A stretch of 64,000 bases of DNA, taken from Phytohabitans suffuscus. GTDB lineage: Bacteria; Actinomycetota; Actinomycetes; Mycobacteriales; Micromonosporaceae. Positions 28,046 to 37,774 of this stretch are shown in pieces; the first letter of the stretch is position 1, and every line of letters begins with the position of its first letter. Below the pieces are notes generated by a model. It made no database searches. It was not told the origin of the DNA and was given only the letters and a program-made list of their open reading frames with translations. The translations under genes and the position numbers were made by a program. The DNA is taken from assembly GCF_011764565.1 (NCBI RefSeq), contig NZ_AP022871.1, forward strand, positions 1,116,001 through 1,180,000, given 5' to 3'.

Positions 28046-28243
28046 ATGTTCGTGAGGCTGGCACAGGCGATCGGTGGCGTCCCAGACGCCTACATCGCCG
28101 CTGCCGTTGTCTTGCCGGTGCTGTTTCTGGGCTGGGTGATCGTCAGTGCGCGGCGAACCCGTCATCTCACCCAGCTGATCCGCGCCTTGCGGGGCCCGGC
28201 CGATCCGGACGGTCCCCGGGTTCGACGCCGGATGGGGCGATGA
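28046..28243 (+). CDS. Small single-span membrane protein, coupled to hsdM
   Basis: A 65-residue protein with one hydrophobic helix (AYIAAAVVLPVLFLGWVIV) and a basic C-terminal tail (SARRTRHLTQLIRALRG). AAGGAGG at 28032-28038 favours ATG 28046 over GTG 28040. Its stop overlaps the hsdM start (ATGA). The tail would lie in the cytoplasm. Its role is unknown. Coupling to a type I methylase gene is unusual. Confidence 0.7.
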   Translation: MFVRLAQAIGGVPDAYIAAAVVLPVLFLGWVIVSARRTRHLTQLIRALRGPADPDGPRVRRRMGR

Positions 28244-29912
28244 CGATGTCCGCCTTGGAGCCCCTGATGAGCAGGGCAGACGTGGCGCGTGCCGCCGGCG
28301 TCTCCGACCAGGCGGTCAGCAACTGGGCACGTCGGCACCCGGGCTTCCCGCGTGTCGTGCGGCACGGATCGCGGGCGGGTTACCCGGTTGCAGCGGTGGC
28401 GGCGTGGCTTGACGGCCGGAGAGTTCCGGCCTCCGACCTGCGGCTGGGCGAGCGCCCAGGATTGACCTACGGGAAGCGGTTCCGCACCGCGGCAGGACTT
28501 GCGGTACCGCTCGGTGCCGGCAAGCCCGCGGACCGGCAGCCGGCGGATCAGGTCGACGAGCGGTTGTGGACAGCGGTGGAGCGACTGCTGCGCAACAGTG
28601 ATAAGCCGGAGGTCTTCGAGGCCGTCGTCCTGTCTCTGCTGTGCCTGAGGGACCGCGACCCGGCCGGCTGGGCGGCGATGTCGCGGGCTTCCGCCGAGAC
28701 GATCCACGAGGCCGTTATGCAGGTGTGGCAGGGTCTGCCGCAGCATCTCGCGATGGCCACCGCCGTCCTGCGGGATGTTCCATCCACGACCTGGTGGCGG
28801 CACCGACTCCTTCAGCTCGTCGGCGTCCTCTCGGCCGACCGGACGCCCCCGCCGATGCGTTCACGTACCTGCTCGACAGATTTGCCAAACATCGGCACAG
28901 CAGCTCGGACGAGTACCTCATCCCTACCAAGTTGGCCCAGCTCATGGTGCGAATCCTCAATCCTCACCCTGGCAATCGCGTCCACGACCCCTCCTGCGGC
29001 CTCGGAAACCTTCTCGTCGCCGCGGGGGAACACGCCGCCGCGGCCGGAAACGGCTCATTGGCGACCATCACCGGTCGCGCGTCGACCGTTAGGACGTGGA
29101 GCTTCTCGACGATGAACATCGCGATACACGGCATGAAGGCTGACATCGGCGACGGGCCGCCAGCAGACCACACCGAGGTCGACGCCATTCCGGGGCAGTT
29201 CGACATTGTGCTGCTCAACCCGCCATTTGGTATGAAGACCTGGAGCCTTCCGGCCTCGCGCCCTTCGCGGCCGTGGCGGTACGGCGAGCCGTCGCCGCAC
29301 AACGCCACCTTCGCCTGGTTGCAGACCGCTGCCGAGGCACTCGCCCCAGGCGGCCGTGCCGCCGTGGTCATGCCTTACACCGCTGTGTTCGCACAAACAA
29401 CACGAGAGCGGAAGATCCGCGGCGCGATGATCGAGCACGGCGTCGTCCGTTGTGTCATCGCTCTGCCCAGCCACCTATTCCGGGAGACCACCGTCCCAGT
29501 GACCGTGTGGATCCTGGCACACGCCGGCGACGAGGCGGGCCGCAACGTCCTGCTGATCGACGCCCGGGCGGCAGCCCGCAAAGACGGACCCACACACCGC
29601 GTTCTAACGGAACTCGACTGCCGCACCGTCATCGACGCCTACCACGGCTGGCTAGACGGCTCCGCCGTCTTCCCTATCGTGATCGACAACATCACGGCCA
29701 CCACAGCAACCGTGGTGGAAATCCGAGAGAACGACTACGACCTGCAGCCAGTCACCTATCTGGATCAGCATCGGCACGTGGCGACTGATCAGCGGTCGCG
29801 GGCGCTGCTTCATGCACTGCCGAACGACCTGGTCCGGCTGGACGCAGCGGCAAGAGCGGCCGATCTGGCCCTCGACCGATGCCTCGAAGGACTAGCGCTA
29901 TGGACACCCTGA
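28240..29912 (+). pseudogene. hsdM: Type I restriction-modification methyltransferase subunit HsdM, frameshifted
   Basis: The N-terminal piece starts ATGACGATG with an HTH (MSRADVARAAGVSDQAVSNW) typical of actinobacterial N6-adenine methylases and runs to about 28850. There the frame must shift at the run of five C (28846-28850): the other frame continues DAFTYLLDRFAKHRHSSSDE. The SAM motif DPSCGLGNLL and the catalytic NPPFG follow, with the C-terminal helical part to 29912. Together they make about 557 residues, a normal length. The N-terminal half alone would lack catalysis. Either a real frameshift or a base-calling error in the C run explains this. HsdS follows. Confidence 0.82.
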
Positions 29913-30562
29913 TCGGCACCGTCCCAGACGCCTGGCGAGTGCACCGCCTTGACGAATGCTGCCACGTGCAACCAGGCCCGTCCGGCACCACCCTAAAATC
30001 CTCCGAGTACATCATCGGAGGCATCCCGGTGGTCAACGCCAAGGACGTAGGCCCGGACGGCATCAGCCCTGGCCCGGCGGCCAGCGTGAGCGTTGAGACC
30101 GCCGAACGGCTACGGCGATACCGGCTCGAACCCGGCGACATCTTGTTCGTGCGCGTCGGCGTGACCACACGACACACAATGGCGACCGAGCAGCAGGACG
30201 GCTGGCTTCTCGGCGGTTCCACCATCTACGTCCGAGCGGTCCAACACACCTCGCCGGACTACCTCGCCTGCTACCTCACTCACCCTGCGGTAAAGGAGTG
30301 GCTGGCCGAGCACACCCGGCGCGGTGTGCTATCGACACTCAACGCGCGTACGGTCGGCGCGCTCCCGCTCGTGCTGCCACCCACCGACGTTCAACGGGCC
30401 GTCATCGAAGTCGCCAGCATCGTCGACACGAAGATCCACGCGCATCAGCAGGTCATCCAGACCACCCAGGCACTACGTGAACTGCTGCTACCCCGGCTGC
30501 TCGCCGGTGAGCTCGTCGCGCCAGAACTCCGTGAATCCGCCGTACGGGGAGCGGACGCATAG
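29900..30562 (+). CDS. hsdS: Half-length type I specificity subunit HsdS
   Basis: A 220-residue protein with one target-recognition domain (GGIPVVNAKDVGPDGI, LEPGDILFVRVGVTT) and one conserved coiled-coil region (VLPPTDVQRAVIEVASIVDTKI...ELLLPRLLAGEL). Normal HsdS has two of each and about 400 residues; half subunits can dimerise and then recognise palindromic sites. ATG 29900 lies 13 bases inside hsdM. No hsdR is found in the window, so the system cannot restrict DNA in the usual way unless HsdR is elsewhere. Confidence 0.85.
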   Translation: MDTLIGTVPDAWRVHRLDECCHVQPGPSGTTLKSSEYIIGGIPVVNAKDVGPDGISPGPAASVSVETAERLRRYRLEPGDILFVRVGVTTRHTMATEQQDGWLLGGSTIYVRAVQHTSPDYLACYLTHPAVKEWLAEHTRRGVLSTLNARTVGALPLVLPPTDVQRAVIEVASIVDTKIHAHQQVIQTTQALRELLLPRLLAGELVAPELRESAVRGADA

Positions 30563-30580
30563 GCACGGTAGGTAGCGTGG

Positions 30581-30958
30581 TTAGAGATCGATCACGCACG
30601 CGTTGGGGCGCTCGACGTTCGGCCGCGAGGTGATCCATGACGGTCGCCGGACGGCACGGTTCCAGACGCGGAGTCGTACCCTCACCACTTCCTTCTTGGA
30701 CCGGGCCAAGCTCTCCCGCCCGGCCAGCTCTCGTGCGATGTTCTGGTACATGTCGAGAGGATCACTGGCGTCGACCAGCACGTGCCGGAAGTCCTGGAAT
30801 CGCAGCCGATCGGGGGCGACCAACCGTTGTCCGATGAGGTCGACGCCGTCCGGTGCGTCCCGCGAGGTGATCACGACAACCCGGTGAGGGCGGAGCAGCC
30901 CGTACGCCAGCACGGTGGGCGTAGCCGCGAAGCCGCACAGGCTGATCAGTACATCCAC
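30581..30958 (-). CDS. Possible CARF-like domain protein, short
   Basis: A 125-residue protein beginning MDVLISLCGFAATPTVLAYG, then LLRPHRVVVITSRDA and a possible helix-strand repeat (FRHVLVDASDPLDMYQNIARELAGRE). The strand, glycine turn and helix opening followed by 'RPHRVVVI' resembles CARF domains of Card1/Can-type CRISPR ancillary nucleases. The C-terminal 35 residues are basic and lack the usual second CARF motif or a nuclease domain. It may be a fragment. No CRISPR array or cas gene is present. Identification is tentative. Confidence 0.4.
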   Translation of the reverse strand: MDVLISLCGFAATPTVLAYGLLRPHRVVVITSRDAPDGVDLIGQRLVAPDRLRFQDFRHVLVDASDPLDMYQNIARELAGRESLARSKKEVVRVRLRVWNRAVRRPSWITSRPNVERPNACVIDL

Positions 30959-31166
30959 CTTTCATCTGGGCAGATCGCTGGCGTTCGTCTGGCGCCATAG
31001 CCGACGACCCTACAGAACCACGGCTACCTTTGGGTTGCGCCCGCGTTGGTGGATCCGATCGACATGGAGGTGTTGTCGCCAGGCATGATCATCTCGGTGC
31101 CCTCGGGCAGCGTGACGTCCCTGGCCCGTTCATAAAGGACGGGACGATTCGCATAGGCTTGCGCGT

Positions 31167-34100
31167 ATGCCGGTGCGGGACTGGGTAGGTGGCGGCAAGC
31201 AGCGCCGCCTGCGGAGAGATGTCGCATTCCTGGAAGGCGCGCTCGGCGGCACCGCGCCGGTCACCGGAGCGGCGCTGGACCGCGCCGCACAGGCTTACGG
31301 CCGGGCCCTTCGCGCCGCCTTGGAGCTGGACCCGCCGCAGGCCAGCCATCTCTTCGGCGCCTTCGACACACGCGTGCCCGACGATCGGTACGGGCTGGCG
31401 TTCAGCGCCGCCGACGAGAGTCGGCTGGCCGCGCTGGCCGTACGCGGCGACCACCACGTGCTGGCCGTCGTGTTCGAGCTGGCGACCCGGCTACGGCTGA
31501 CCGGCGTGCAGTCCGCCGCCCGCGATCGGCTGGTCAACGTGCTAGGCCGCGAGCGTGACACCAACCTGCTCGTCGCCCGGCTGCGGCGCTGGATGGAGCT
31601 GGGGCTGCTCGACCGGGATATCCTGTCCAGCGCGCTGACCGGGCACGTGAGCCACACGCCACTGCGCGCGGACGCGCAGCTCTGGTCCCGGTTCTTCGAG
31701 CAGCTGCCGGAGGCGTCGCTGCCGGAGATGTTCGAGGTGTATTCGTTGCTCGGTCAGGGGGCCGACGCCGTCCGGCTGGCCAGCTCGCCGGCACGCCAGC
31801 AGGAGGCCCTAGACGTGTGCGCGCGCTCGGCGCGCTTTAGCGACGTCGAGGCCGGGCTGGAGCTGGCCCAGCGGCTCGGCGACGCGCCGGCCACCCGACG
31901 GGCCGAGGAACGCGCTGGCGACCTGCTCGTCGAGGCCAACCGGCTCCGCGAGGCGCTGCCGCACTACCGGGCCGCGGGCCGATCCGACCGGGTCTCGGAG
32001 TGCCACGAGCGGCTGGACGAGCTCTTCGACGCCTTCGCCGCATGCCCGACGGACCAGCCGGACCGCCTCGCCCATCTGGCGGCGGTCTGCCAACCGGAGA
32101 TCGACGCGCTTGTCGAGCGCCGGGAGTTCGCGACCGCCGCCCGCCAAGTGCATGGGCTACTCACCCGGCTGACGGATGCAGACCCCACGACGGATGCGGT
32201 GTCGAGCCGCCGTGGCGAGGTGGCTGGGCAGCGCGACGCGCTCGTGGTTGCTGGCCGGGCACACTTCGGCACACTCGTCAAACGTGCCGAGCCGGGTGGC
32301 GAGCGGGCCGTCCGGGAGGCGTGGAGCAGGTTCGAGGAGGCGGCCGGCGAGTGGGCCGCAGCCGCCCGGCGGGCGCAGGAGGCCGGCGACGTCTACCGGG
32401 CATACCGGCTGTACCACCGCAGCGGGCAGTTTGGCGACGCCGACCGCGTCCTGCGGGGCGACGGCACGGTCGAGGGGTTGACCGCGCGCGCCATCGCCCG
32501 CGAGGCGGGCGACGACCCGACTGGTGCCGCTCTGTTGTACGAAGAGGCCGGCCGGTGGGAGCAGGCTGTCGACTTGTTCATACGAGCGGGGGAGTTCGCC
32601 GCAGCGGCCCGCGCCCTCGTGCGCTGGCGGGCCGACGAAGCCATCGAGGATCCCCGCTACGCTGACTGCCTGCGCCGCACCGGCGATTTCGAAGAGCTGG
32701 TGCGCCGGTGCCTGGTTGCCGTCGATCGGCGCGGTGCGGAGACCAGAGCGGTAGGCGAGCTGCGACGTCTTGTCGCCGATCCGGCGTTGCCGCCCGTTCG
32801 CCGCGCCGAGGTCCTGGCCACCCTCGAGGCGCAGGACGCCGAAGCGAGGCGGCCCTTCGAGATCCGGGCGCAGGCCTGGGTGGAGCAGGCGCGCGCCGAG
32901 ACCGACCGGCGGTACGCCGGCATCTGGGGCCTTGACCTGGGTACGACCACCTGCGCCGCGGCGATCTACGACAGCCATACCCGCCAGGTGGTCCTGTGCC
33001 CGTGGAAGGGACAGGTGCAGTTCGCCTCGACGCTGAGCCTCGACCGGCGGGGCAACGAGGTGGTCGGTCTGACCGGCGAGGAGATCCTCGCGAGCTGGGT
33101 CGTGGGCCACATCGAGGGTGCCAAGCGCCGGATCGGCACCAGCACCGTCTACCGGATCAGAGACCGGTCGTACCGTCCGGAGGAGGTTGCGGCGCGGCTT
33201 ATCCGGTATGCCCGCGGAATGGTGGAGAGCTTCCTCGCCGCCCGCGTGCGCGAGCGGGTCGGCGAGCTGGCCCGCACTGAGCTGGGTGAGCTGCGCGACG
33301 AGTGGCTTTCCTGGGCCGACCTGCACCACGACCTGCGCCTCGACCGGCCACGCGTCGTGCTCACGATTCCCGCGTACTTCATGAACAACCAGAAACACGC
33401 GACCCGCGACGCGTGCCGGATCGCCGGCGTGGAGGTGGTCCGGCTCATCCACGAGCCGACCGCGGCCTGCATGACGGCCGCGCGCGAGCGGACGATCACC
33501 GGCCGGGTCCTGGTTGTCGACTTGGGCGCCGGCACCCTCGACCTGAGCTTCCTGGAGGTTGACGACGCGGTCTACGACGTCCAGAAGGTGATGGGAGACA
33601 ATCACTTCGGCGGCAAAGATCTCGACGCGGCAGTACGCCAGGAGATCGCGGCGCGGCTGGAGCGGCAGGGCATCGCGGTTCCCAAAGCCGGCGCGCCGCG
33701 CCGCCGGTTGGAGATCGCGGCGGAGCACCTCAAGGTCGCCCTGTCCGGGCAGACCCACGTCCAGTACGAGATGCGCGCCTTCGTCGATCGCAAGGACGTA
33801 CGGCTGGAGCTAGAGCGGAGCGATCTGGCCGCCATCCTCACCGAGCCGCTGAACAGGCTGCGCCGGGTCTGCACCGAGTTCTACGCCTCACTGGCGGAAA
33901 AGCCCGAGCACCTAGTGCTGGTCGGCGGCCCCATGCTTTCCCCGCTGGTACGCGAGATCGTGGAGGACGTCTTCGGGCTGAAACGGATCGCGCTGCCCGA
34001 CCCGCGTATCGCCGTGGCCTGCGGCGCCGCGCTACAAGCGGCGGTGCTCGACGGAAAGCTCAAGGACCTCGTGCTGCTCGACGTCACCCCGCTCCCGCTC

Positions 34101-35669
34101 GGCGTACGGGTGGTCGACGAGAAAGAACGCGAGGAGCTCTCCGTGATCGTCCAGGGCAACACGCACATCCCGGTCGAGCGGCGCAACACCTACACCACAC
34201 ACAATGACGACCAGACCGCAGTCGAGATCGAGATCTTCAACGGACAGCTCGCCCCCGAAGCCAAGATCGGCCAGTTCCGCCTGGAAGACATCCCTCCGGC
34301 GCCGCGAGGTACCCCCAAGATCGAAGTAACGTTCTCCATCGACGCGAGCTGCGTGCTCGAGGTGACCGCGCGCGACCTGGGCAGCGGCAAGTCCAACTCG
34401 ATCCGGATCAGCGACACCACACTGCTCTCCCCGCGCGAGGTCGAGGAATTGGCTCGCGCCCACCGGCGGCAGCAGGAGCAGGAGCGCCTGCGGCAGCGGC
34501 TGGTCGACCTCATCGCCGAAGCCGAGGAGAGCGGCAGCGAGGCGTCGTGGCGGGAGTTCCGCAGCCGGTTGGATGGCTACCGCCCAGCGGCGACGACGCT
34601 GGACGCGGGGACGCAGCAGGTGCTCGCCGAGATGTTCCGGGGCGCCCACCAGATGGAGGTCGACCTGCTGCTCGCCCAGGGGCCGCTGGCCGACCTGGTC
34701 GCGAAGGCGCGCGACCACCTCGACGCCTCCGGCGCCGACGAGTCCACGACCGAGCACCTCGTAGGCGGGCTCGATGACCAGCTGCGCCGGCTCCGACCGC
34801 TCCTATCCGACCTCGCACGGTGGAACTCCGCGCTCGTGCGGCTGGCCGTCGCGGAGCCCGACCCACTGCGCCGCTTCCGCGGCCACCACGACGCCGGCGC
34901 GTACGCCCGCGCGCTCGAAGCATTCAACGCACTGCCGTCCACACTCGACGATCCGGCAGACCTACGCCGGCTGCTGCACTGCTACGCGCAGATGGCCGAC
35001 GCCGACGCCTATCGGGCGGCTCTGACGAAACACGCTGCGTCGCTCGGCGCGACCCTGATGGACCCGAGCCTGCCCGACGCGTTCCTGCCCCACGCCCGGG
35101 CGGCGCTCGCGCAGGTGACCGTGCGTCGCGCGGCCGGCGACACACTCGAACGCAGCGGTTTCCTCGTACACGAGCGCATTGTCGTCACCAGCCGGCACCA
35201 CCTGGTCGAGCGGTCCCCCGACGAGCGGGCCACGATCGGTCCCGGCGACGTCCTGGTCCGTCTCGACGGCGACACCCGACAGGTCTCGGATGTCCTGCTA
35301 CCCGACTCGAACCTACTCGACATCGCGCTGCTGCGGCTCAGCGAGCCCGTCGCCGTCAAGCCCTTCCACCTTGGACACCCAAAGCTGGTCCGCATCGGCG
35401 ACAAGATCTGGACCCCGGCCCCGGACCGGGTAGCCCTGACCTCCGGGGTGGTCGACCGGTTCGAGGCGTTCCCCGAGGAAGGGCTTAACCTCCTCAAGAC
35501 CAGTCTCCGGGCACCCGCGAAGTACAGCGGCGGCCCACTGCTCAACGATCTCGGCGAGGTCGTGGGCATACTGACCACCAAGCAGGGCGTCGACGGCGCG
35601 TTCGCCATCACGGTCGACGCCCTGCACCCCTGGCGGGAAGAAATCGACGGCAGCTCGTCCGTCACGTGA
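31167..35669 (+). CDS. Giant solenoid - Hsp70 - trypsin-like protease fusion
   Basis: One 1500-residue protein. Residues 1-580 are an alpha-solenoid rich in Ala, Arg and Glu with TPR-like repeats (LYEEAGRWEQAVDLFIRAGEFAAA, cut here to fit). From about 585 an Hsp70 ATPase begins: phosphate 1 GLDLGTTTC, phosphate 2 VVDLGAGTLDLS, adenosine motif LVGGPMLSP. A substrate-binding part follows from about 971 (DVTPLPLGVRVVDE), then a helical lid. From about 1311 a trypsin-fold protease has H in VVTSRHHLVE, D in DIALLRL and S in KYSGGPLL, so the triad looks complete. No signal peptide or membrane helix is seen. The layout suggests a chaperone switch that gates a protease, as in the ternary 'conflict systems' described for actinobacteria. 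That role is inferred. Confidence 0.85.
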   Translation: MPVRDWVGGGKQRRLRRDVAFLEGALGGTAPVTGAALDRAAQAYGRALRAALELDPPQASHLFGAFDTRVPDDRYGLAFSAADESRLAALAVRGDHHVLAVVFELATRLRLTGVQSAARDRLVNVLGRERDTNLLVARLRRWMELGLLDRDILSSALTGHVSHTPLRADAQLWSRFFEQLPEASLPEMFEVYSLLGQGADAVRLASSPARQQEALDVCARSARFSDVEAGLELAQRLGDAPATRRAEERAGDLLVEANRLREALPHYRAAGRSDRVSECHERLDELFDAFAACPTDQPDRLAHLAAVCQPEIDALVERREFATAARQVHGLLTRLTDADPTTDAVSSRRGEVAGQRDALVVAGRAHFGTLVKRAEPGGERAVREAWSRFEEAAGEWAAAARRAQEAGDVYRAYRLYHRSGQFGDADRVLRGDGTVEGLTARAIAREAGDDPTGAALLYEEAGRWEQAVDLFIRAGEFAAAARALVRWRADEAIEDPRYADCLRRTGDFEELVRRCLVAVDRRGAETRAVGELRRLVADPALPPVRRAEVLATLEAQDAEARRPFEIRAQAWVEQARAETDRRYAGIWGLDLGTTTCAAAIYDSHTRQVVLCPWKGQVQFASTLSLDRRGNEVVGLTGEEILASWVVGHIEGAKRRIGTSTVYRIRDRSYRPEEVAARLIRYARGMVESFLAARVRERVGELARTELGELRDEWLSWADLHHDLRLDRPRVVLTIPAYFMNNQKHATRDACRIAGVEVVRLIHEPTAACMTAARERTITGRVLVVDLGAGTLDLSFLEVDDAVYDVQKVMGDNHFGGKDLDAAVRQEIAARLERQGIAVPKAGAPRRRLEIAAEHLKVALSGQTHVQYEMRAFVDRKDVRLELERSDLAAILTEPLNRLRRVCTEFYASLAEKPEHLVLVGGPMLSPLVREIVEDVFGLKRIALPDPRIAVACGAALQAAVLDGKLKDLVLLDVTPLPLGVRVVDEKEREELSVIVQGNTHIPVERRNTYTTHNDDQTAVEIEIFNGQLAPEAKIGQFRLEDIPPAPRGTPKIEVTFSIDASCVLEVTARDLGSGKSNSIRISDTTLLSPREVEELARAHRRQQEQERLRQRLVDLIAEAEESGSEASWREFRSRLDGYRPAATTLDAGTQQVLAEMFRGAHQMEVDLLLAQGPLADLVAKARDHLDASGADESTTEHLVGGLDDQLRRLRPLLSDLARWNSALVRLAVAEPDPLRRFRGHHDAGAYARALEAFNALPSTLDDPADLRRLLHCYAQMADADAYRAALTKHAASLGATLMDPSLPDAFLPHARAALAQVTVRRAAGDTLERSGFLVHERIVVTSRHHLVERSPDERATIGPGDVLVRLDGDTRQVSDVLLPDSNLLDIALLRLSEPVAVKPFHLGHPKLVRIGDKIWTPAPDRVALTSGVVDRFEAFPEEGLNLLKTSLRAPAKYSGGPLLNDLGEVVGILTTKQGVDGAFAITVDALHPWREEIDGSSSVT

Positions 35670-36176
35670 CATTTATCCCCTTGGCGACCAGCCTTGCCGC
35701 GCGCATGCGCGAAACCGCTAAGCCACGATGCATACGCCCGAACGGGGAGACAACTTCGGTTCATCGGGAGATCCGGGTGTCGAACCGCAGGTCAACGGCG
35801 ATGAAGGGCGCCGGTTACTTCTGACGCCTCGGGCAGTGCGGATAGATCAGAGATATCGAATGTCATAAAAGGAAACGCATGCGAGTGATCTTGTTGACGA
35901 GAGACAGCCGCTACCACCTGCTCCACCAGCCCGCCCAGCCGTTACCACTGGGCGTCGAGGTGGAAGGCTCCCTGGTTCGGCGGCACCGTCCGTCTGCCGC
36001 TGGCGAACTATGCCGCACAGGAGATTTACGACGATGGCGAGCTGGATGCCTTCCGGCAAAGGTAAGCGGAGGTCAAGGTTGCTTGCGGTGAAGGCCCGTG
36101 GAGTTGGCGAACGGCACCGCAGCATGACCCACCTGCCCTCCCTTCCAGTAGTCCGGACCGCGGAGACGATGACGCC
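35670..36176. other. Intergenic stretch with a partial repeat and a possible gene relic
   Basis: No full gene is supported. TCGAACCGCAGGTCA (35780-35794) matches the 3' block of the dispersed repeat. Near 35879 an ATG behind AAAGGA opens a frame that, after one frame change, reads WFGGTVRLPLANYAAQEIYD to a stop near 36064. This may be the end of a decayed gene. Confidence 0.35.
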
Positions 36177-36323
36177 ATGACCGAATCGTTCGGTACATAT
36201 ACCTGTGCGCACTGCGGCAAGGAGACGCCCGGCTTCGAACATCTTGTTACACGCTGCTCGACGTGCGGCAAAGACCACTGCCAGGGCGTGCAGTGCGACG
36301 ACGACGAACAGGTCGACGAGTAG
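36177..36323 (+). CDS. 48-residue zinc-ribbon-like protein
   Basis: ATG 36177 opens MTESFGTYTCAHCGKE, continuing to TRCSTCGKDHCQGVQCDDD and TAG at 36323. Two CxxC knuckles 14 residues apart (C10/C13, C27/C30) should bind zinc, with two more Cys after. The tail is acidic. It is too short for most gene callers. No clear ribosome binding site is seen (GGAG is 12 bases upstream). Function is unknown. Confidence 0.55.
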   Translation: MTESFGTYTCAHCGKETPGFEHLVTRCSTCGKDHCQGVQCDDDEQVDE

Positions 36324-36598
36324 CCGCGCCCAGGATGAGTCGGAGTTGGGCTTTGCGGATGAGTTCGCCATCCTTGCTGTCGGAACCAGCATGCCGGTTG
36401 GCTAGGCGAGCAGTTGTGCGTCGGCGGTACGATTCCGGTCCCGCGTGATGGTCTGTTTCAGTGATGTGGCTGGCCAGTTGGTGGCCGGTAGGCCGTGGCC
36501 GGCGGTGCCGGGCTGCCGGCGTCCCGGCATGTGTTGGCGCGATGACGACAGACGTATGGCCTGGGAACCAGGAGGATATGGCCCAAGTTTCTGCTGGG

Positions 36599-37774
36599 TC
36601 ATGTGCCCTTCTCGGCCAGCGTGGCGAGATGGTTCAGGCGTCGATCGTCGCCGGTGCGCCTTGCGTGGGCGCGAAGGTCGTCCACTGAGGCGGCGGGGAT
36701 CCGTAGCTTGGCGGCTAGATCGCGGATCCGGGTTTCGAGGTGTGGCATCGAGGTGATGTCGGGCAGGGTGGCGATGCCCAGTGAACGTTCGATGAGTGCC
36801 TGTCGTCGTGCCGCTGGGTCGGCGGACCACACCTGGATGAAGTGGTTGTCCCGGAACTGGTAGGAGCCGATGCGGGTCGGCGGGATCTTCGGCGGTTTGC
36901 CGAACGCTCCCGGATCGAGGACTACCTGCCATCCGTCGGTCGTCTCCTTCAACTGGCCAGCGCCGTACGTCTTCGACTCGGCGAGCCATTCCTTCCAAAC
37001 CTCCTGTGGCCGGCGGATCCGCTTCGCCTCGATCAGGTGCTCGATCGCCGTCTCGATGCAGACCTGTTCGAGGAACGCGTCCCGCTCCTCGGCCACGTTG
37101 GTGTAGGCGAGGATCTCGTGATCGGCGGTTTCGATGAGATAGCAGGGCAGGTAGCCGTCTCGGTGGCCCTCCTCGCGAAGGTTCCGAAGCTGGCTTGGCA
37201 GGTTGAACTTCGCCCGGTCTGGGTGCTGTTCCAGCCATTGGAGCACCTCGGGGCGGTATTGCGCGGTGGTGAAGACCGACAGGAACCGGCTGCGGTCCGC
37301 GAGCTGTCCGTCCTCAATTTCCGTGGTGTCGAGCACGGTGACGTTGCCGTCGTAGTGCTGGCGAGGAAAGGGCCGGCCCAGCTGGCGCTCGATCAGGATG
37401 GTCAGGCGGCTGGTTGTGGGGACGTAGCGGACACCGTCGCTCAGCGATCGCGCGCCGAGCGGTGCCAGGTCCACTGTCGTGCCGGACAGCGTCACCTGCT
37501 GGATGGTGGCCAGGAAGGCGAGGCAGCGGTCGACCAAGCCGCTAGGGAGGTTGAGAAACGCGGTCAGTTCGGCCCGGTCGTGGATGCCGCACTCGCCGAT
37601 GGTGCGCATAACGAAGTGGTCGATGACCTCGAAGTCCTGCCGGTCGTACACCTCGGCGCTGGTCTCCACCTGCCACAGGGGCCACAGCACTGGGAAGAGC
37701 CGGATTGGCCGTACGCCGGGTAGTTCTGTGGCGTGCTCCACCGCCCGGGTCGCCGGGTAGATCAGACGCTTCAC
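36599..37774 (-). CDS. Hypothetical protein with winged-helix-like N-terminus, third gene of the helicase operon
   Basis: A 391-residue protein coupled to the helicase by ATGA. Residues about 45-110 look like a winged helix (HFVMRTIGECGIHDRAELTAF, cut; LSGTTVDLAPLGARSL). A mixed alpha/beta middle follows (HEILAYTNVAEERDAF), and a basic helical C-terminus (LRAHARRTGDDRRLNHL). I see no HKD, HNH or PD-(D/E)xK motif. It could be the effector or target adaptor of the operon. Family not recognised. Confidence 0.65.
   Translation of the reverse strand: MKRLIYPATRAVEHATELPGVRPIRLFPVLWPLWQVETSAEVYDRQDFEVIDHFVMRTIGECGIHDRAELTAFLNLPSGLVDRCLAFLATIQQVTLSGTTVDLAPLGARSLSDGVRYVPTTSRLTILIERQLGRPFPRQHYDGNVTVLDTTEIEDGQLADRSRFLSVFTTAQYRPEVLQWLEQHPDRAKFNLPSQLRNLREEGHRDGYLPCYLIETADHEILAYTNVAEERDAFLEQVCIETAIEHLIEAKRIRRPQEVWKEWLAESKTYGAGQLKETTDGWQVVLDPGAFGKPPKIPPTRIGSYQFRDNHFIQVWSADPAARRQALIERSLGIATLPDITSMPHLETRIRDLAAKLRIPAASVDDLRAHARRTGDDRRLNHLATLAEKGT

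Noticed and set aside
32157..33758. 533-codon open frame on the minus strand
   Set aside because: Antisense to the Hsp70-protease gene and without recognisable motifs.
31167..35669. Housekeeping DnaK
   Set aside because: The solenoid and protease domains, 1500-residue length and absence of grpE/dnaJ rule out ordinary DnaK.
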